Numbered from the stretch's first letter, positions 9,113 through 20,698 are shown. The stretch: 64,000 nt of DNA from Epithemia pelagica (GCA_946965045.2 OX337233.1:3658001-3722000); one strand, 5' to 3'. Notes: generated by a model not told the origin, from the sequence alone. A program made the numbers and translations.

Positions 9113-9649
9113 AGCCGATCCAGTGGCGAAAGCTGACCCTGCTCGCTGCTTTGGCTTAACTATCCAATTCAGACGGGGCAATTGTAAAGAATGGCAGCTC
9201 GGAGCTCGGAAGGCATTGTTCACTCCATACTGCTCAGGCTTAATTGTATTTCATTAATTCTTCTCGCGAGAACTGGAAAGAGATCTGAACTGGTTGTTAA
9301 ATCTTAAATGCTTACGTCTTACGTGGATAGCGAACCTTCATGGGCTATAAAATGACTTACTTATGCCGATGCAGCCTGCGAGTCAGCCCTCGACGTCTGC
9401 TTCTTAATCGATTATACGCTTTTCTTCTCTTTCTGGAGGCAATTGAGAACGACGAGGAAGGCGGTCTTTGATACTTACGTCGAAGCAGACGATCCCGATT
9501 TTTTGGTTATATTCAAGGAAGTGGGAAGTGCAAGATTGAGAGCAACGCGGCAGGATGACCCACAAACTAGATCCACAAAATCTCCCAAGACCTTTTTTGG
9601 TGATCACATAGATCCATTTTTGAGTTTTTTTTCTGTTCTGTTGATCACC
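9113..9649. promoter_or_regulatory. intergenic; possible promoter of the 9650 gene
   Basis: No gene is seen. A TATA-like ctataaaatg lies at 9344-9353, about 300 bp before the ATG at 9650. The reading frame of the downstream gene is open back to 9443, but that stretch lacks a better start. Confidence 0.35.
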
Positions 9650-10477
9650 ATGGTATCTTCTTCTTCTTCTCTCATGAACGACTCAGCTGCTGCTGCTGCT
9701 CCACCCACCAGTGCACCGGTTCGATCCTCTTCGGATCACACATGGCGCGTGGCTCGTCACAGTGGAGGCTTTTGCAGTGGCCATGTCTTGGTGAATGACG
9801 AACGTCAACTCCGCAAATTACCGTCCTTGAAACGATCTCGTACCTTGGACCGGATCGCCAGTCAAGAAGCACAAGCCTTGGTCGAAGCCCATGTCTTGCA
9901 ACAACAACAACAACAAAACTTATTGTCGTCGTCCTCTTGCTCCTCTTCCTCTTCGTTTTTGTCCTCCAATCATTCGGGCTTTTTGACCAGTGTGCCGTTG
10001 GAAGAGGATCATCGCCATTCCCTCTTGATTGATGAGAACCATGACAAGGATTCCGATCGTACCTGTTTTATTGCCAAGACTGTCTTGCACGGTCACCATA
10101 CCACGATCCGTCGCCTGCATGCCAAGGCCATGCATCGCGGCAACCAACGCTGTCGAAACCACCACAAGAAGAATGCCAGCGATCGATCCTTTCGTCGCCA
10201 CGTCTTGTCGTCCAATGTGACAGAATTGGGTCTGGCGACCGTCCATGCACCCGATGGATCCCTCTTTATGGTCCTCTTGTTTCGAAGGACCACCACCACA
10301 ACAACAACAACGCCTCAAGCCGCCTCAACTACCACCCAAGCGGCATCCATTCGACCCTCGCTTGGTCCTCGTCGATGTGCTTCCGAATCCGTCTTGCAGT
10401 TCCATCATCATGCTCCCAGCCGCAAGGGCCATTTGGTGGAGGGCAACAACAGTAGCCACCGCAGCTTGACGGTCTAA
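9650..10477 (+). CDS. unknown S/Q/T-run protein
   Basis: This is a 275-residue single-exon protein. I chose the ATG at 9650 because it stands in a good eukaryotic context (atcaccATGg) and the protein composition becomes gene-like from there; the frame is open further upstream. It has an N-terminal Ser/Ala run, a central Q run (about residues 84-89) followed by a Ser run, and a His/Arg/Lys-rich basic middle. A more ordered segment (VTELGLATVHAPDGSLFMVL) comes next, then a Thr run and a basic tail. There are no membrane segments and no recognised domain. The basic middle would suit a nucleic-acid-binding or nuclear protein, but that is a guess. Confidence 0.7.
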   Translation: MVSSSSSLMNDSAAAAAPPTSAPVRSSSDHTWRVARHSGGFCSGHVLVNDERQLRKLPSLKRSRTLDRIASQEAQALVEAHVLQQQQQQNLLSSSSCSSSSSFLSSNHSGFLTSVPLEEDHRHSLLIDENHDKDSDRTCFIAKTVLHGHHTTIRRLHAKAMHRGNQRCRNHHKKNASDRSFRRHVLSSNVTELGLATVHAPDGSLFMVLLFRRTTTTTTTTPQAASTTTQAASIRPSLGPRRCASESVLQFHHHAPSRKGHLVEGNNSSHRSLTV

Positions 10478-10886
10478 CCACACACACACACATGACGACA
10501 TGACGACATGACGACCAGTCTTTTTTTTCACGACGCCAACATTTTGGGGAGAACCATTCTTTTTTAAAAGTTTTAAACGGTAGACGAATTTTGAACCACA
10601 CACGTTGCACTCGTCAAGCTATTGTTATTGGATTTCCTACTTCTAGGTCTTGGCTTATGTGGTATGCGTTGCAGTTTGGTACTCTTGAATGGACCTGAAA
10701 AGTGCTTTGTGCAACTACAAGGATGGTTTATATGAATAGATTACGAGAGAGCTTGAACGTGTTTTTTGGACAGGTGTAGGATTCACACAAGAACAAACCA
10801 CAAAACGAAAGGAACACGAGGCCGAGAGAGATATCACTTCGTGTGCCTCGAGACAAGGACTATCTATACGATCGTGTCCATGTCGT
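10478..10886. other. intergenic, convergent 3' ends
   Basis: This lies between two convergent genes. It holds an (AC)n run, a short tgacgaca triplication near 10494-10515 and no gene that I can support. Confidence 0.5.
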
Positions 10887-13485
10887 TTAGTGATCCAAAA
10901 TGGGATAGTCCGTGGCGAAAATGGGTTCGAGGAAGCAAACGACCATGAATCGTGTGTCCGTCACTTCTTGCCAAAAGGGCACTTGACTCTCATCCAAACG
11001 GAATTGATTGGTGGCTGCCAACAACAAAGAAACACGGGTTTTCAAGTGTGAGAGTATGAGATTGGGCCGTTTGCCGGCTGGCCAACAAGACGACGACGAC
11101 AAATCAACAATGGTTCCAACCACGTACAGGGAAAGTTGGTGTCGGTTCCGGCAACGACACAATAGTCATCGACCACAATCAACTGTTCATTCGTGACTTG
11201 AGTCTGAGCATACTTGAAGATGCCATTGCCATCGACATCCCAGGGATCGTCAATGCTGTGCGCAAGACGAACCAACAACAAGAAGAAGAACCAACACGCA
11301 TGAGAAAACCAGTCACTCGCACCAGTCAGGAAATACACATCATGATACGAACAAGAACGTACTCGTGATAGTTGAGAATGCACTTTTTGTTGCGCATGAC
11401 CATATCGTCGTCAAGATCCAACAGATCCACGACACAGACCTTGTTGGCGGGCATGCGGGGGGCGGGGAAAAAGTATCCCGACGGAAAGCCATTGCGTTCA
11501 ATCACGACAATCTTGTTGGACGAACCGGGAATGGGCGAGGTATCGGCAATGTTGCCGGCGCCGCGTTCCAAGGGATAAAAGCCCAAAAATTCGGTAAATT
11601 CGGGAGGATTCTCGGGCGTACAGTCTCCCGGATTGACGCGGTAAACACGGACACCGGGTTCGTCGCCCAAGGTGGTGTCACCCGTTTTCTTTTCCACAAA
11701 GGCCGCAATGGTACCATCGGCCAAGATGGAAAATCCCTGTACAACAAGTAAGCAACAACAACAACAAAGAAGAAGCAGCATGTGAGCACCCCTCATTCAC
11801 ACACAAGTATGGTTGGTAGGCTCGACCATAGTAGTATCCAACAAGTAAACTTGCCTCATAACCACCACTGGGATCGTGTTTGCGATATTCCGAGTTGTCC
11901 ACCACTTCCGAGTCGACGGCCGGACATTCATTGGCTTCAAGGGATTCAATGGAACAATGAACCTTGTCACCACGGGTGGACAAGAACTTGCCATTAAAGT
12001 TACCGTCTTCGTCAATGTCGGGTGTACTAAAAGAACAAGAACAAAAGAGAAACAAGATCGCATGAGAACCAGTACAACACGACACAACCACCACACACTC
12101 CACAATATTCGTACCGGACAAAGGGCGACATGACGACACCGGTCAAGGGATTGACGGAGAAAATGGCCGGCATGAGTTCATCGCCAATCACACCACAAGT
12201 TTGATTGAGGACGGCCAAGCCTTCGACATCAAAATCACGGCCCGTCAAGACGCGCAAACTCTTGAAGGTATCCCAGGTACTGTCGGGGACACCGTACGTG
12301 ACTTGAATGTCGGCTCCATTTTCCCATTGAATATAGCCATTGGGGTCGTGAATGAGGGCCGTGCCCAAATTTTCCGTTTCCGTATACGTTTCAAAGGTGG
12401 ACTCGCCATGACGGTACGTAAAGGGTTTTTGAATCTTCATGTGGACAATGTTGAGAGCATAATCGGCACTGTTGGCACTGCTTCCATAGCCATTGTCAGA
12501 CAGGCAATAGAATTCACCCGTCACCTTGCGGCCTTCTTCATTGTAATAAAATTCAATGTCCGAAAAGCCCACACTGGGAATGTAATTGTAAAAGTCACCT
12601 GGAGGAGTAGCACGAAACAGATTAACACAAGAAGGACGAGCAAGGGTGTGAGAAAACTGCAAGAGAAAGGGAGCAAATGGCATTCACAGTGTGTGCCGTT
12701 TGACACCACACAGTGGATCCATTCATCGCATTCCAGAAAAAGCGCACACACGGCGTTCGATGGATCAACGTACCACGACCAGTACCGGAGGTGACACCTT
12801 GCAAGATTTCGGGGACGGCCGAGTTGGGATAGTTCAACAGACCAACCTATGGCGATACAGAGAGAGGACAGCATCATTGTCAGAATGTGAGAGATATATG
12901 AGGAAAGATTCGTCCGGATTGGTATCCGCGACTGGAAAAGATCGGATAGCTCTACGTACCAAATAGTGGGGTTGATGTTCGACGGGGTGGTCCATCTTGG
13001 CCTTTTCTTCGGGCTCTTCCGGCTCGACGGGTGGGCTGGTGGGCGTTTTGGGGACGGGACGGTAAATCTAGATCCATTATCATTATGTTGTGGAGGATCA
13101 TGAGGTAAGGACACCATCAGTCCGGAGGAACGACCATAGAGTGTCATGTCAGCGTCCAGCATCATGACGAATCCATCCATGAAAGAGAAACAGTATTCAG
13201 GGGTAGGGCCAAACAAACGAGAACGTAAAGGTGAGCGCCTTTGGATCAACAGTATAGGCAGCATGGTTCACTGGTTCCCACTCTGGAGCGTAAGGGTAGT
13301 AGCGATTCTTGTGGACGACGACGTACCGGTTGGGAGGTAGGTTTGGCGGTTGGATGAATATCTTCACTGCGACCTTCCTTCTTGCCATAATCGTCGTAGT
13401 CGTCGTACTTGTCCTTCTTGCCCTTACCGGCAACAACGGCCGAGACACTGCAGGCCAACACCAAAGTCGTGGTCGTAAACTTCAT
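10887..13485 (-). CDS. secreted esterase-like-phytase domain protein, 8 exons
   Basis: Exons on the minus strand: 13327-13485, 12960-13067, 12774-12846, 12115-12598, 11855-12026, 11363-11736, 11128-11255, 10887-11077. All phases agree and give 562 residues. The protein starts with a signal peptide (MKFTTTTLVLACSVSAVVAG), then a Lys/Asp/Tyr-rich linker and a Pro-rich stretch. The body resembles the 'esterase-like activity of phytase' family: FYCLSDNGYG, FDVEGLAV, GVIGDELMPAIFSVNP, then DGTIAAFVEKK and NKIVVIERNGF. Such proteins are secreted beta-propeller enzymes linked to phosphoester hydrolysis. Six introns are GT-AG; the one after exon 5 uses a GC donor (GAG|GCAAGT). The ends are a start in context at 13485 and TAA at 10887. 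Substrate is unproven. Confidence 0.85.
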
Positions 13486-15364
13486 GGTTGATCTTCTGCT
13501 TGCGGTTTCCAAAGATTTGGGCTTGCTTTTGTGTGTTGTTGGTTGGAGTCAAACCACTCCAATGGATCCATGGAGTGCATCCCAAAGAATGAGGGGCGAC
13601 GCGAAAATCTCAAATTTTGGGCCATGCAGGCGCGCTGACACATATGGAATCTCGATCGAATCTTCCGGTTCCCACTGAGATGTACCTCGTTTTGGAAAGA
13701 AGCACGGCAATCGACAATCGAGAAGATAGAAGAAGACCTAGCGGTGGTGGCAAGTTTACGGACACGGCGTTTGGTATGGAGCCAGTGCAACCACACCTAT
13801 ATCTCCAGCGTTCTCCCGTTCGGTCATGCTCCAGTTCCAATCCAGCCACCATGTTCGTTGTGAGAAGTCCACTTATCAAGTGCAAACTGGAATCTTTGGC
13901 CAAGGACCAGCCACAACGTAAAGAAACAGGTTGTACCACCACATAGGCAACAAGGAATCCTCCACAACAGGAACCGAAGATTCGTCTTCTCCGGATTCAT
14001 ACACACACATGCGCCCGAAAATTTCCAACTGCTGGCACTGCCAAAAGAAGCAGACACCAACCAGCACACGGATTCATACACACACATGCGCCCGAAAATT
14101 TCCAACTGCTGGCACTGCCAAAAGAAGCAGACACCAACCAGCACAACGGGTCGTCGTTGAGTCCGTTGTGTTGCCACTTGAGGAAGGTCATGCTATTGGA
14201 TTCGGCTGCTGCTGGTGGGAGTGTCCTCTTTGGTCCAATGCTCGACAAAAGGGCAACAGTACTCATTCGAAGCTCTTGCCAAGCAGACGGTCAATCTGGA
14301 TCCCTGATGCGCACGTGCGCAAAAAGTGGTTTCGAAACACTGTGGCAACCGAGCGGTTACACCAAATCACAGCCACCACCACCACACCACCATGACTGGG
14401 CGCATGCAATAGAGAGCACCACAATGGATGGACGACTCGTCACGCTGTGGCTACCTACCTAGTAAGGATGGGGACCTTTTGTTACCGAGGAGAGCCATGC
14501 TGCAACGCACAAAACAGTATCATGCCGACGTTGGGATCATTGTTTCCGTCAGTGGTACCACCCTCCGTTTCGTCGTGTCGAGAACCACCTCCCACCAACC
14601 GCACCGACCTAGATGGTTTGGTTTGCTTTTGTGGCTCTGTCCCCTCTTTTGGTATGGATGATGGTGTTATTCTTTGTTGCACCATTCACCACACATGAGA
14701 GACACAAACGGCACATCGTTCCAGTCGTACGATCATTGCGGCAAAACATACCTCGACTACTACCTCGAAAGAGTACCTCCTCCTAGTTCTGTTTGTGTCA
14801 TGTGACTTGCCTTGGAAGGTAGAAAGTAGGACGTGGTTGGATGGTTGCACCGACAAGGACACTCCGTATACTATCGTCAAACGGGTTGACCCGCTCACCG
14901 GTCAATGACAAAGTGACGATGGTGTGGGATCTCCCAAAGACTATCCTGGCTATCTGTTGGCGTCGAAACGAGGAGGTCATTTGACTGGAGTGCTACAGGG
15001 GATATCGTACAATCCCCAGAGATTCTAGAGTTACAACTATTAACATTAGATAAATTATTTACGAAAGTCAAACGCTGAAAAGTTCAAATCTGTAATAGAT
15101 CTCGCTGTCCTTCTCTCGCCTTCTCTCCAATGATGCCATCTCGGCTCATCCGATTCTCATTTTCGTCGCCATTCAATCTCCTCATTCATCTCTCCCCCCT
15201 TTGCTCTTTGGACAACCATATTTTGCATTGCGTCCGCGACAGAGGCATTCTGCACGAATCGATTCATTCGACAACAACAAGAGAGTGCGAAACTTTTGTG
15301 GTACAAACGAAACGAGTTTTGCAGCAGACCAGAACCCATCCGTGACATCCACCATCATATCATC
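13486..15364. other. intergenic, no supported gene
   Basis: This stretch lies between the divergent phytase-like gene and DDI1. It contains a 77-bp tandem duplication and several frames up to 154 codons that overlap one another on both strands without splice logic or a recognisable family. I call no gene in it. The promoters of both flanking genes must lie here. Confidence 0.5.
13993..14146. repeat. 77-bp tandem duplication
   Basis: The unit beginning ggattcatacacacacatgc and ending in accaaccagcaca at 13993-14069 is repeated at 14070-14146 almost without change, which points to a recent duplication. Confidence 0.9.
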
Positions 15365-16735
15365 ATGTCGTCGGACGAATTGTCCATTACCTTGGTGAAT
15401 CCTCAAACCGGTCAATCGGAATTTGTGTCCTTACCACGCACGTTGCCGGTCCAGGATGTGACGGAATTGGCCAGTGCCTTGTTTGGTGCACATGCCGCGA
15501 CACAAACCATTCAATTGTTCAAGGATGGACAAGGGTTGACTACGACGTCGAATACGAATACATTGCAACAAGCGGGCATTGTGGCGGGAGATGTACTGGT
15601 GGTCATGATTTCCGCCAAGGGACAACCACAGCAACAATCTCAACGACCACGACCCGAATCGGCTCGACCATCACCACGAAGCAACAACAACAACAACACG
15701 AGCGCATCCTCGGGTGGCTTGGATTTTTCCAACTTGTTGGCATCGTCCAATACGAATACAACCACAACACCCTCCTCCTCCTCCATTAGTACAACGACAC
15801 CCGGTCCTCCCGTGTACATTTCCGGCATGTCGGTGGAAGATGCCATGTCGTACAATCCGCATCCACAGAACATTGTCACTTTGTTGCAAACGCACCAGCA
15901 CTTGTTTAAGGAATTGCGACATCATCAACCCCACTTGGCGCAACAATTGGAAGGACAACCCCGTGATCGGGCCATTGCCATTTGGCGGGAACAAATGGTC
16001 AAGGGTGGCATTCGACAAGCCATGCAACAGACGCAACACTATCATTTACAAGAAACCATGCGCAACCGATTGCAACGCAATCCCAACGACACGGAGGCAA
16101 AAGAATATTTTGCCAAGCAAGAACGACAAACCAAGGTGAATGAACAATATCGGCAAATGATGGAAGAATATCCCGAATCGCTCGGTCGTGTCCTCATGCT
16201 CTATGTACCCGCCAAGATTAATGGTCATGAGATTGCCGCCTTTTGCGATTCCGGCGCGCAAATGACCATTTTGAGCAAACGGTTGGCGACGCAAGTGGGA
16301 TTGGCCGATTACATTGATACCCGTTTTGCCGGTGTCGCGGCCGGGGTCGGGACGGGCAAGATTTTGGGACGCATTCACATTTTGCAATTGCAATTGGGAC
16401 ACTTGTATTATCCCTGTTCGGTTTCCGTCATGGACGATCCACCCCCCGGTGCGACGGAAATGCCCTTTTTGCTCGGCCTTGACATGATGAAACGACATAC
16501 CATGCAACTCGATTTGCAACATTCGGTCTTGCGTTTGTGGACACCGGATGGGACGGCCTCGTGCATTGAATTTTTGCACGAAAAAGATTTGGATGCCAGT
16601 CAAGGAGGAACCAAAGGGTTTGATGCCGAACAAGCCAATCAAGAATTTTTGCAACGATTGCAACAACAACAAGAAAAGGACGACGACGACAAGGACGACC
16701 AGAAACCCAAAAAGCCCGATGCACCATCCTCCTAA
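15365..16735 (+). CDS. DDI1: Ddi1-type ubiquitin-shuttle aspartic protease
   Basis: This is a 456-residue single-exon protein. Residues 1-84 form a ubiquitin-like domain. A low-complexity N/S/T linker follows, with a short helical domain at about 165-270. A retroviral-type aspartic protease domain covers about 278-415, with the catalytic motif DSGA at 295-298 and the conserved LLGLDMMKRH and RVLMLYVPAKINGHEIAAF segments. Ddi1 proteins carry ubiquitinated clients to the proteasome and cleave heavily ubiquitinated proteins in cytosol and nucleus. The ATG at 15365 was chosen because the UBL fold begins there; the frame is open to 15296. The tail is Lys/Asp-rich. I see no C-terminal UBA domain, which many but not all family members carry. 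Confidence 0.95.
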   Translation: MSSDELSITLVNPQTGQSEFVSLPRTLPVQDVTELASALFGAHAATQTIQLFKDGQGLTTTSNTNTLQQAGIVAGDVLVVMISAKGQPQQQSQRPRPESARPSPRSNNNNNTSASSGGLDFSNLLASSNTNTTTTPSSSSISTTTPGPPVYISGMSVEDAMSYNPHPQNIVTLLQTHQHLFKELRHHQPHLAQQLEGQPRDRAIAIWREQMVKGGIRQAMQQTQHYHLQETMRNRLQRNPNDTEAKEYFAKQERQTKVNEQYRQMMEEYPESLGRVLMLYVPAKINGHEIAAFCDSGAQMTILSKRLATQVGLADYIDTRFAGVAAGVGTGKILGRIHILQLQLGHLYYPCSVSVMDDPPPGATEMPFLLGLDMMKRHTMQLDLQHSVLRLWTPDGTASCIEFLHEKDLDASQGGTKGFDAEQANQEFLQRLQQQQEKDDDDKDDQKPKKPDAPSS

Positions 16736-17058
16736 CACTCACACAACAAGATTGTCCTACTAGAACACCATGTCGTTCCTCTAATAGCTAGTAGTAGAGA
16801 CACCAGATTCTCTCCATCGGATCCAATATAGAAGTAGGCGTAGCTTAGGAAGCGAGTCGAAAAGGATACGACGGGCGGGATGGATGCTCGCAATGTCGCA
16901 CGCCAGGCGCATGGCTTGCGTGAAGACCAGATCTTCGTTTGAAATTCGGCCATGACATGAGAGCCGAACACAATTTGAGGATTTCCTGCAAACTGAGGAT
17001 TTCCTGCAGAAACTGTGGAGCAGACGATCTTTGACATTATTGTGGACATTGTGTAAGC
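16736..17058. promoter_or_regulatory. intergenic upstream of Kelch copy 1
   Basis: This 323-bp spacer holds a direct repeat of gaggatttcctgca at 16976-17009. It also holds a sequence around 16900 (cgcatggcttgcgtgaagac) that recurs ahead of Kelch copies 2 and 3, so the upstream region was duplicated together with the genes. Confidence 0.5.
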
Positions 17059-18486
17059 ATGTCCATTCAAACACGTTCCACCGCCACCTTGCTTGCTCGG
17101 TTTCAAGAGTTGCAACGGGAGGAGGAGGAGATAGTGACGGAACTCCGACGAAGAGCTGCCGAAAACGAGCCCGAGGACGATGACGAGGATGGAGACGAGG
17201 TGCCGGAAGCAAATGAACCGGTGCAACTCGCAGAGGAACCCAATTTGGACCGGTTCCAAGTAGCAAGAGGAGGAAATCGACGAACCATCTCGGGCCATAG
17301 GCTAGAAGCAGAGTTCTCCGGACTGACTTTTACTACTGACAACGAGGCAGCACCCAACTGGCAGGTCGCGGACTGGCCTCCACTGCCGTTTGATTTGAGT
17401 GAGCATAATGCATGCGATACATCCGTGGCATCCGTGGTGGTGCAGAACCCAGCCGCTGGCCACAATAGCAAGAGTGGCACATCAACTGTCGTGGTACTCT
17501 CGACTCACAATGAATCCAATATGGTTCATTTCTTAGAGGTGGATGATACTACACAGAACTTGTGCTGGCGCATCAGACCAAGCATGAACCGAACAAGACT
17601 GTCTCTCGCTGCCGTGGTCTGTCGTGGTTATCTGTATGCTATTGGCGGAATGTGTATGAACTCTGAGGAGCGCCTTGATACCATGGAACGCATTGACATT
17701 CAAGAGTTGCTTGGATCATCCTTGCATGGGAGTCCTTCTACAAACAATCAAGGCGGATGGACGACGTTGGAGTGTCACTTGTCGGAAAAACGATGGGGCT
17801 GCTCGGCGGCTGTGGTAAAAGAACGATTTATCGTAGTGGCGGGTGGCGAAGGTTATATGAGTACTCATACATCCATCGATATTTTGGATACGGCGGCATC
17901 CAGCACTCAAAATCCTTGTGGTGTCTCCGTTCTGGCCGGGCCACCCATGAATATCAGGAGAACTACTTTTGCAATGGCGGTGATTGGGTCACGTATCTAT
18001 GCCGTCGGTGGCTTTAACCATGAAGAGGACGTGCTGAGGTCTGTGGAGTACCTAGAATTGGATGATTGGGTGCTGGAAGGACCAGAAGGAGGGCCGCAAC
18101 GCAGCATAGTCATCTCCCCCTCCAACGAGGTATCCTCCTGCTGGACCAACACATGGAGGAACCACCCACAGTTGGCTCTGTACACTCCTCGAAGTTTCAT
18201 TGGAATGGTCCGAGTAGGATCTTGTCTCGTGGTGGTTGGTGGGGAAGACGGCACAGAGAACGGGTCGCGTTCGGTGCAAGTTCTCGATACTGAACGCAAC
18301 TCGTCATGGGAGCTGCCCGATATGATTGAGGAACGGTCTGGTTGTACCGTGGTGGCCCATTCCACCACTGGTATTGTGGCGATTGGTGGTTCCCGCTCTA
18401 CAACATGTGAAAGACTGCCATTGGTGGACCAGAAATCGGCCTGTTTTGCTCGGTGCATGGCACTCGGGAGGGCTCCCAGGTTTTGA
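17059..18486 (+). CDS. Kelch-repeat protein, copy 1
   Basis: This is a 475-residue intronless protein. The N-terminus (SIQTRSTATLLARFQEL and on) is a short coiled coil followed by an acidic stretch. From about residue 120 on come Kelch-type blades marked by the double glycine after hydrophobic strands: YLYAIGG, RFIVVAGG, RIYAVGG, CLVVVGG and GIVAIGG. These should build a beta-propeller for protein binding. No F-box, BTB or catalytic domain is visible, so the partner is unknown. It is one of five copies in the window and is closest to copies 2 and 3. The copies keep their frames open while differing at many positions, suggesting the family is expressed and selected. Confidence 0.88.
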   Translation: MSIQTRSTATLLARFQELQREEEEIVTELRRRAAENEPEDDDEDGDEVPEANEPVQLAEEPNLDRFQVARGGNRRTISGHRLEAEFSGLTFTTDNEAAPNWQVADWPPLPFDLSEHNACDTSVASVVVQNPAAGHNSKSGTSTVVVLSTHNESNMVHFLEVDDTTQNLCWRIRPSMNRTRLSLAAVVCRGYLYAIGGMCMNSEERLDTMERIDIQELLGSSLHGSPSTNNQGGWTTLECHLSEKRWGCSAAVVKERFIVVAGGEGYMSTHTSIDILDTAASSTQNPCGVSVLAGPPMNIRRTTFAMAVIGSRIYAVGGFNHEEDVLRSVEYLELDDWVLEGPEGGPQRSIVISPSNEVSSCWTNTWRNHPQLALYTPRSFIGMVRVGSCLVVVGGEDGTENGSRSVQVLDTERNSSWELPDMIEERSGCTVVAHSTTGIVAIGGSRSTTCERLPLVDQKSACFARCMALGRAPRF

Positions 18487-19300
18487 AGAAAACCACACTT
18501 TTGTGCGGACTGCAAGTTGTGATTCGATGGCTGCACACCCATTTAGTAGAAATACTAGAGTCGATCCCATGAAAGAATGCATCCATTTGTTCTGTGAGTA
18601 TTGCAATGGCACTGTTTGGAGAACCATCTACCTCAATAGGTTCTACCTAGGAAGTCTTCTTTTCTCCAACTAGATACGACGAGTCCCTCTTCTTGTCATT
18701 GAGTATACGTGTGCGACTTATATCCGTAGCAATGAGTTTGGGTACGATGATGAACTCTTTGTTTCTCCAACTACGACGAGTTGGTCCTCGCGCTTGCTTA
18801 CCAACAATGTTGCCGCTCTCTTTTCTTCTTGGAACGGTTTGTAGACGGGTGCGTCCCATGCGTACCAATGAGTTCGTGTAGTACTTAGTAGTGGGTTGGA
18901 AGAAATAGCCACACTTGTTGGATTGGTATGCGCAAGTTGTGATTCAATGTGCTCCCATTTGGTAGAAACAGTAGAGTCGATCACAGGAACGAATGCATCC
19001 AGTTTAGTGCAATGGTGCTGTATCTGTATGGGGAACCACCTACCTCTCTAGAGGTAGAGGTACTAGCTAGCACCAACTAGGCGTAGCTTAGCGAGTATAA
19101 GATGGCGTATAGCAAAGCGCGCGCATTATCGAACGCCACGCGCATGGCTTGCGTGCAGAGCAGATCTTCGTTTGGAAGTCGGCCATGACAGGAGCCGAAC
19201 ACAATTATTTGAGGATTCCCTGCAAACTGTGTGTGAAAAAGCTGTAAGCATCAAACGATATAAACTTACCTCATGGTGTCCCCATTGACATTGTGCAAGC
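18487..19300. repeat. duplicated Kelch flank (3' flank copy 1 / 5' flank copy 2)
   Basis: Parts recur at 24893-25615: ttgcaatggcactgtttgg, ggttctacctaggaagtctt, and the block from about 18775 to the ATG. A second internal echo (agagtcgatc...gaatgcatcc) occurs at about 18548 and 18972. No gene is called; short frames here are not conserved between the copies. Confidence 0.75.
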
Positions 19301-20698
19301 ATGTCCATTCAAACCGTTTCCACTACCACCTTGGTAGCTCGGCTTCAGGAGATCGTGACGGAACTCCGACGAAGAGCATCCGAAAATGAGCCCGAGGGTG
19401 GAGCCGGAGACGATGAAGCGATAGAAGCACACGAGCCCGTGCAGCTAGAAGAGGGACCCAACTTTGAACAGTTCCCCGAAGAAGAAGAACAAGAAGAAGG
19501 AGGAGGAGGAGGAGAAGGAAATCAACGCACCATTTCTGGCCATGCGAGAGAAGCAGAGCTCTCCGGACTGACTTTTATGGACAGTCACCAGGAATCACCC
19601 AACTGGCAGGTCGCAGACTGGCCCCCACTGCCGTTTGATTTGAGTGAGCATGATGCATCCGTGACATCCGTGGCCTGTGTTGTGGTGCAGAATTCCGCCA
19701 GCCACAACTGCCAGAGTGGCACATCAAATGTAGTTTTACTGTCGACTCACGATGAATCCAATATGGTTCATTTCTTACAAGTCGATGATACTACACAGAA
19801 CTTTTCCTGGCGCATCGGACCAAGCATGATCAGAACAAGAAAGGATTCCGCTGCCGTGGTATGTCGTGGTTATCTGTACGCCATAGGTGGAATGTGTATG
19901 GACTCTGATGATCGCCTTGATACAATGGAACGCATTGACATTCAAGAGTTGGTTGGATCCTCCTCGAATGGGAGTCCTTCTACAAACAATCAAGGCGGAT
20001 GGACGACGTTGGAGTGTCACTTGTCGGAAAAACGATGGGGCTGCTCGGCGGTTGTGGTAAAAGAACGATTTATCGTAGTGGCGGGTGGCGAAGACTATAC
20101 GTGGACTCATACATCCATCGATATTTTGGATACGGCGACATCCACCGTTCTGGCCGGGCCACCTATGAATATCGGGAGAACTAATTTTGCAATGACAGTG
20201 ATTGGGTCACGTATCTATGCTGTTGGTGACTTTGACCAAGAAGAGGACGTGAGCTCTATCGAGTACCTGGAATTGGATGATTGGGTGATGGAAGGACCAG
20301 GAGGAGGGCCGCAACGCAGCATAGTCATCTCCCCCTCCAACGAGGTATCCTTCATTTGGACCAACACATGGAGGATCCACCCCCAGTTGGCTCTGTACAC
20401 TCCTCGAAGTTTCATTGGAATGGTCCGAGTAGGATCTTGTCTCGTGGTGGTTGGCGGGGAAGACGGCACAGAGAACGGGTCGCGTTCGGTGCAGGTTCTT
20501 GATACTGAACGCAACTCGTCATGGGAGCTGCCCGATATGATTGAGGAACGAGTTGGTTGTACCGTGGTGGCCCACTCCACCACTGGTATTGTGGCGATTG
20601 GTGGTTCCCGCTCTACAACATGTGAAAGACTTCCATTGGTGGACCAGAAATCGGCCTGTTTTGCTCGTTGCATGGCACTCGGGAGGGCCCCCAGGTAA
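19301..20698 (+). CDS. Kelch-repeat protein, copy 2
   Basis: This is a 465-residue intronless paralogue of copy 1, with the same order: N-terminal coiled coil, a Glu-rich segment (a run of E and G near residue 63-77), then the Kelch blades. Compared with copy 1 it lacks about seven residues before the fourth blade (TATSTVLAGPPMNIG), an in-frame loss. One blade reads RIYAVGD instead of the GG pair, which may weaken that blade. The C-terminus is shared with copy 1 and ends in TAA rather than TGA. A large insertion begins only about 55 bp after its stop codon. Confidence 0.87.
   Translation: MSIQTVSTTTLVARLQEIVTELRRRASENEPEGGAGDDEAIEAHEPVQLEEGPNFEQFPEEEEQEEGGGGGEGNQRTISGHAREAELSGLTFMDSHQESPNWQVADWPPLPFDLSEHDASVTSVACVVVQNSASHNCQSGTSNVVLLSTHDESNMVHFLQVDDTTQNFSWRIGPSMIRTRKDSAAVVCRGYLYAIGGMCMDSDDRLDTMERIDIQELVGSSSNGSPSTNNQGGWTTLECHLSEKRWGCSAVVVKERFIVVAGGEDYTWTHTSIDILDTATSTVLAGPPMNIGRTNFAMTVIGSRIYAVGDFDQEEDVSSIEYLELDDWVMEGPGGGPQRSIVISPSNEVSFIWTNTWRIHPQLALYTPRSFIGMVRVGSCLVVVGGEDGTENGSRSVQVLDTERNSSWELPDMIEERVGCTVVAHSTTGIVAIGGSRSTTCERLPLVDQKSACFARCMALGRAPR

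Noticed and set aside
13617-14395. overlapping frames of 100-150 codons around the 77-bp tandem repeat
   Set aside because: They conflict with one another on both strands, contain the duplication and show no recognisable protein.
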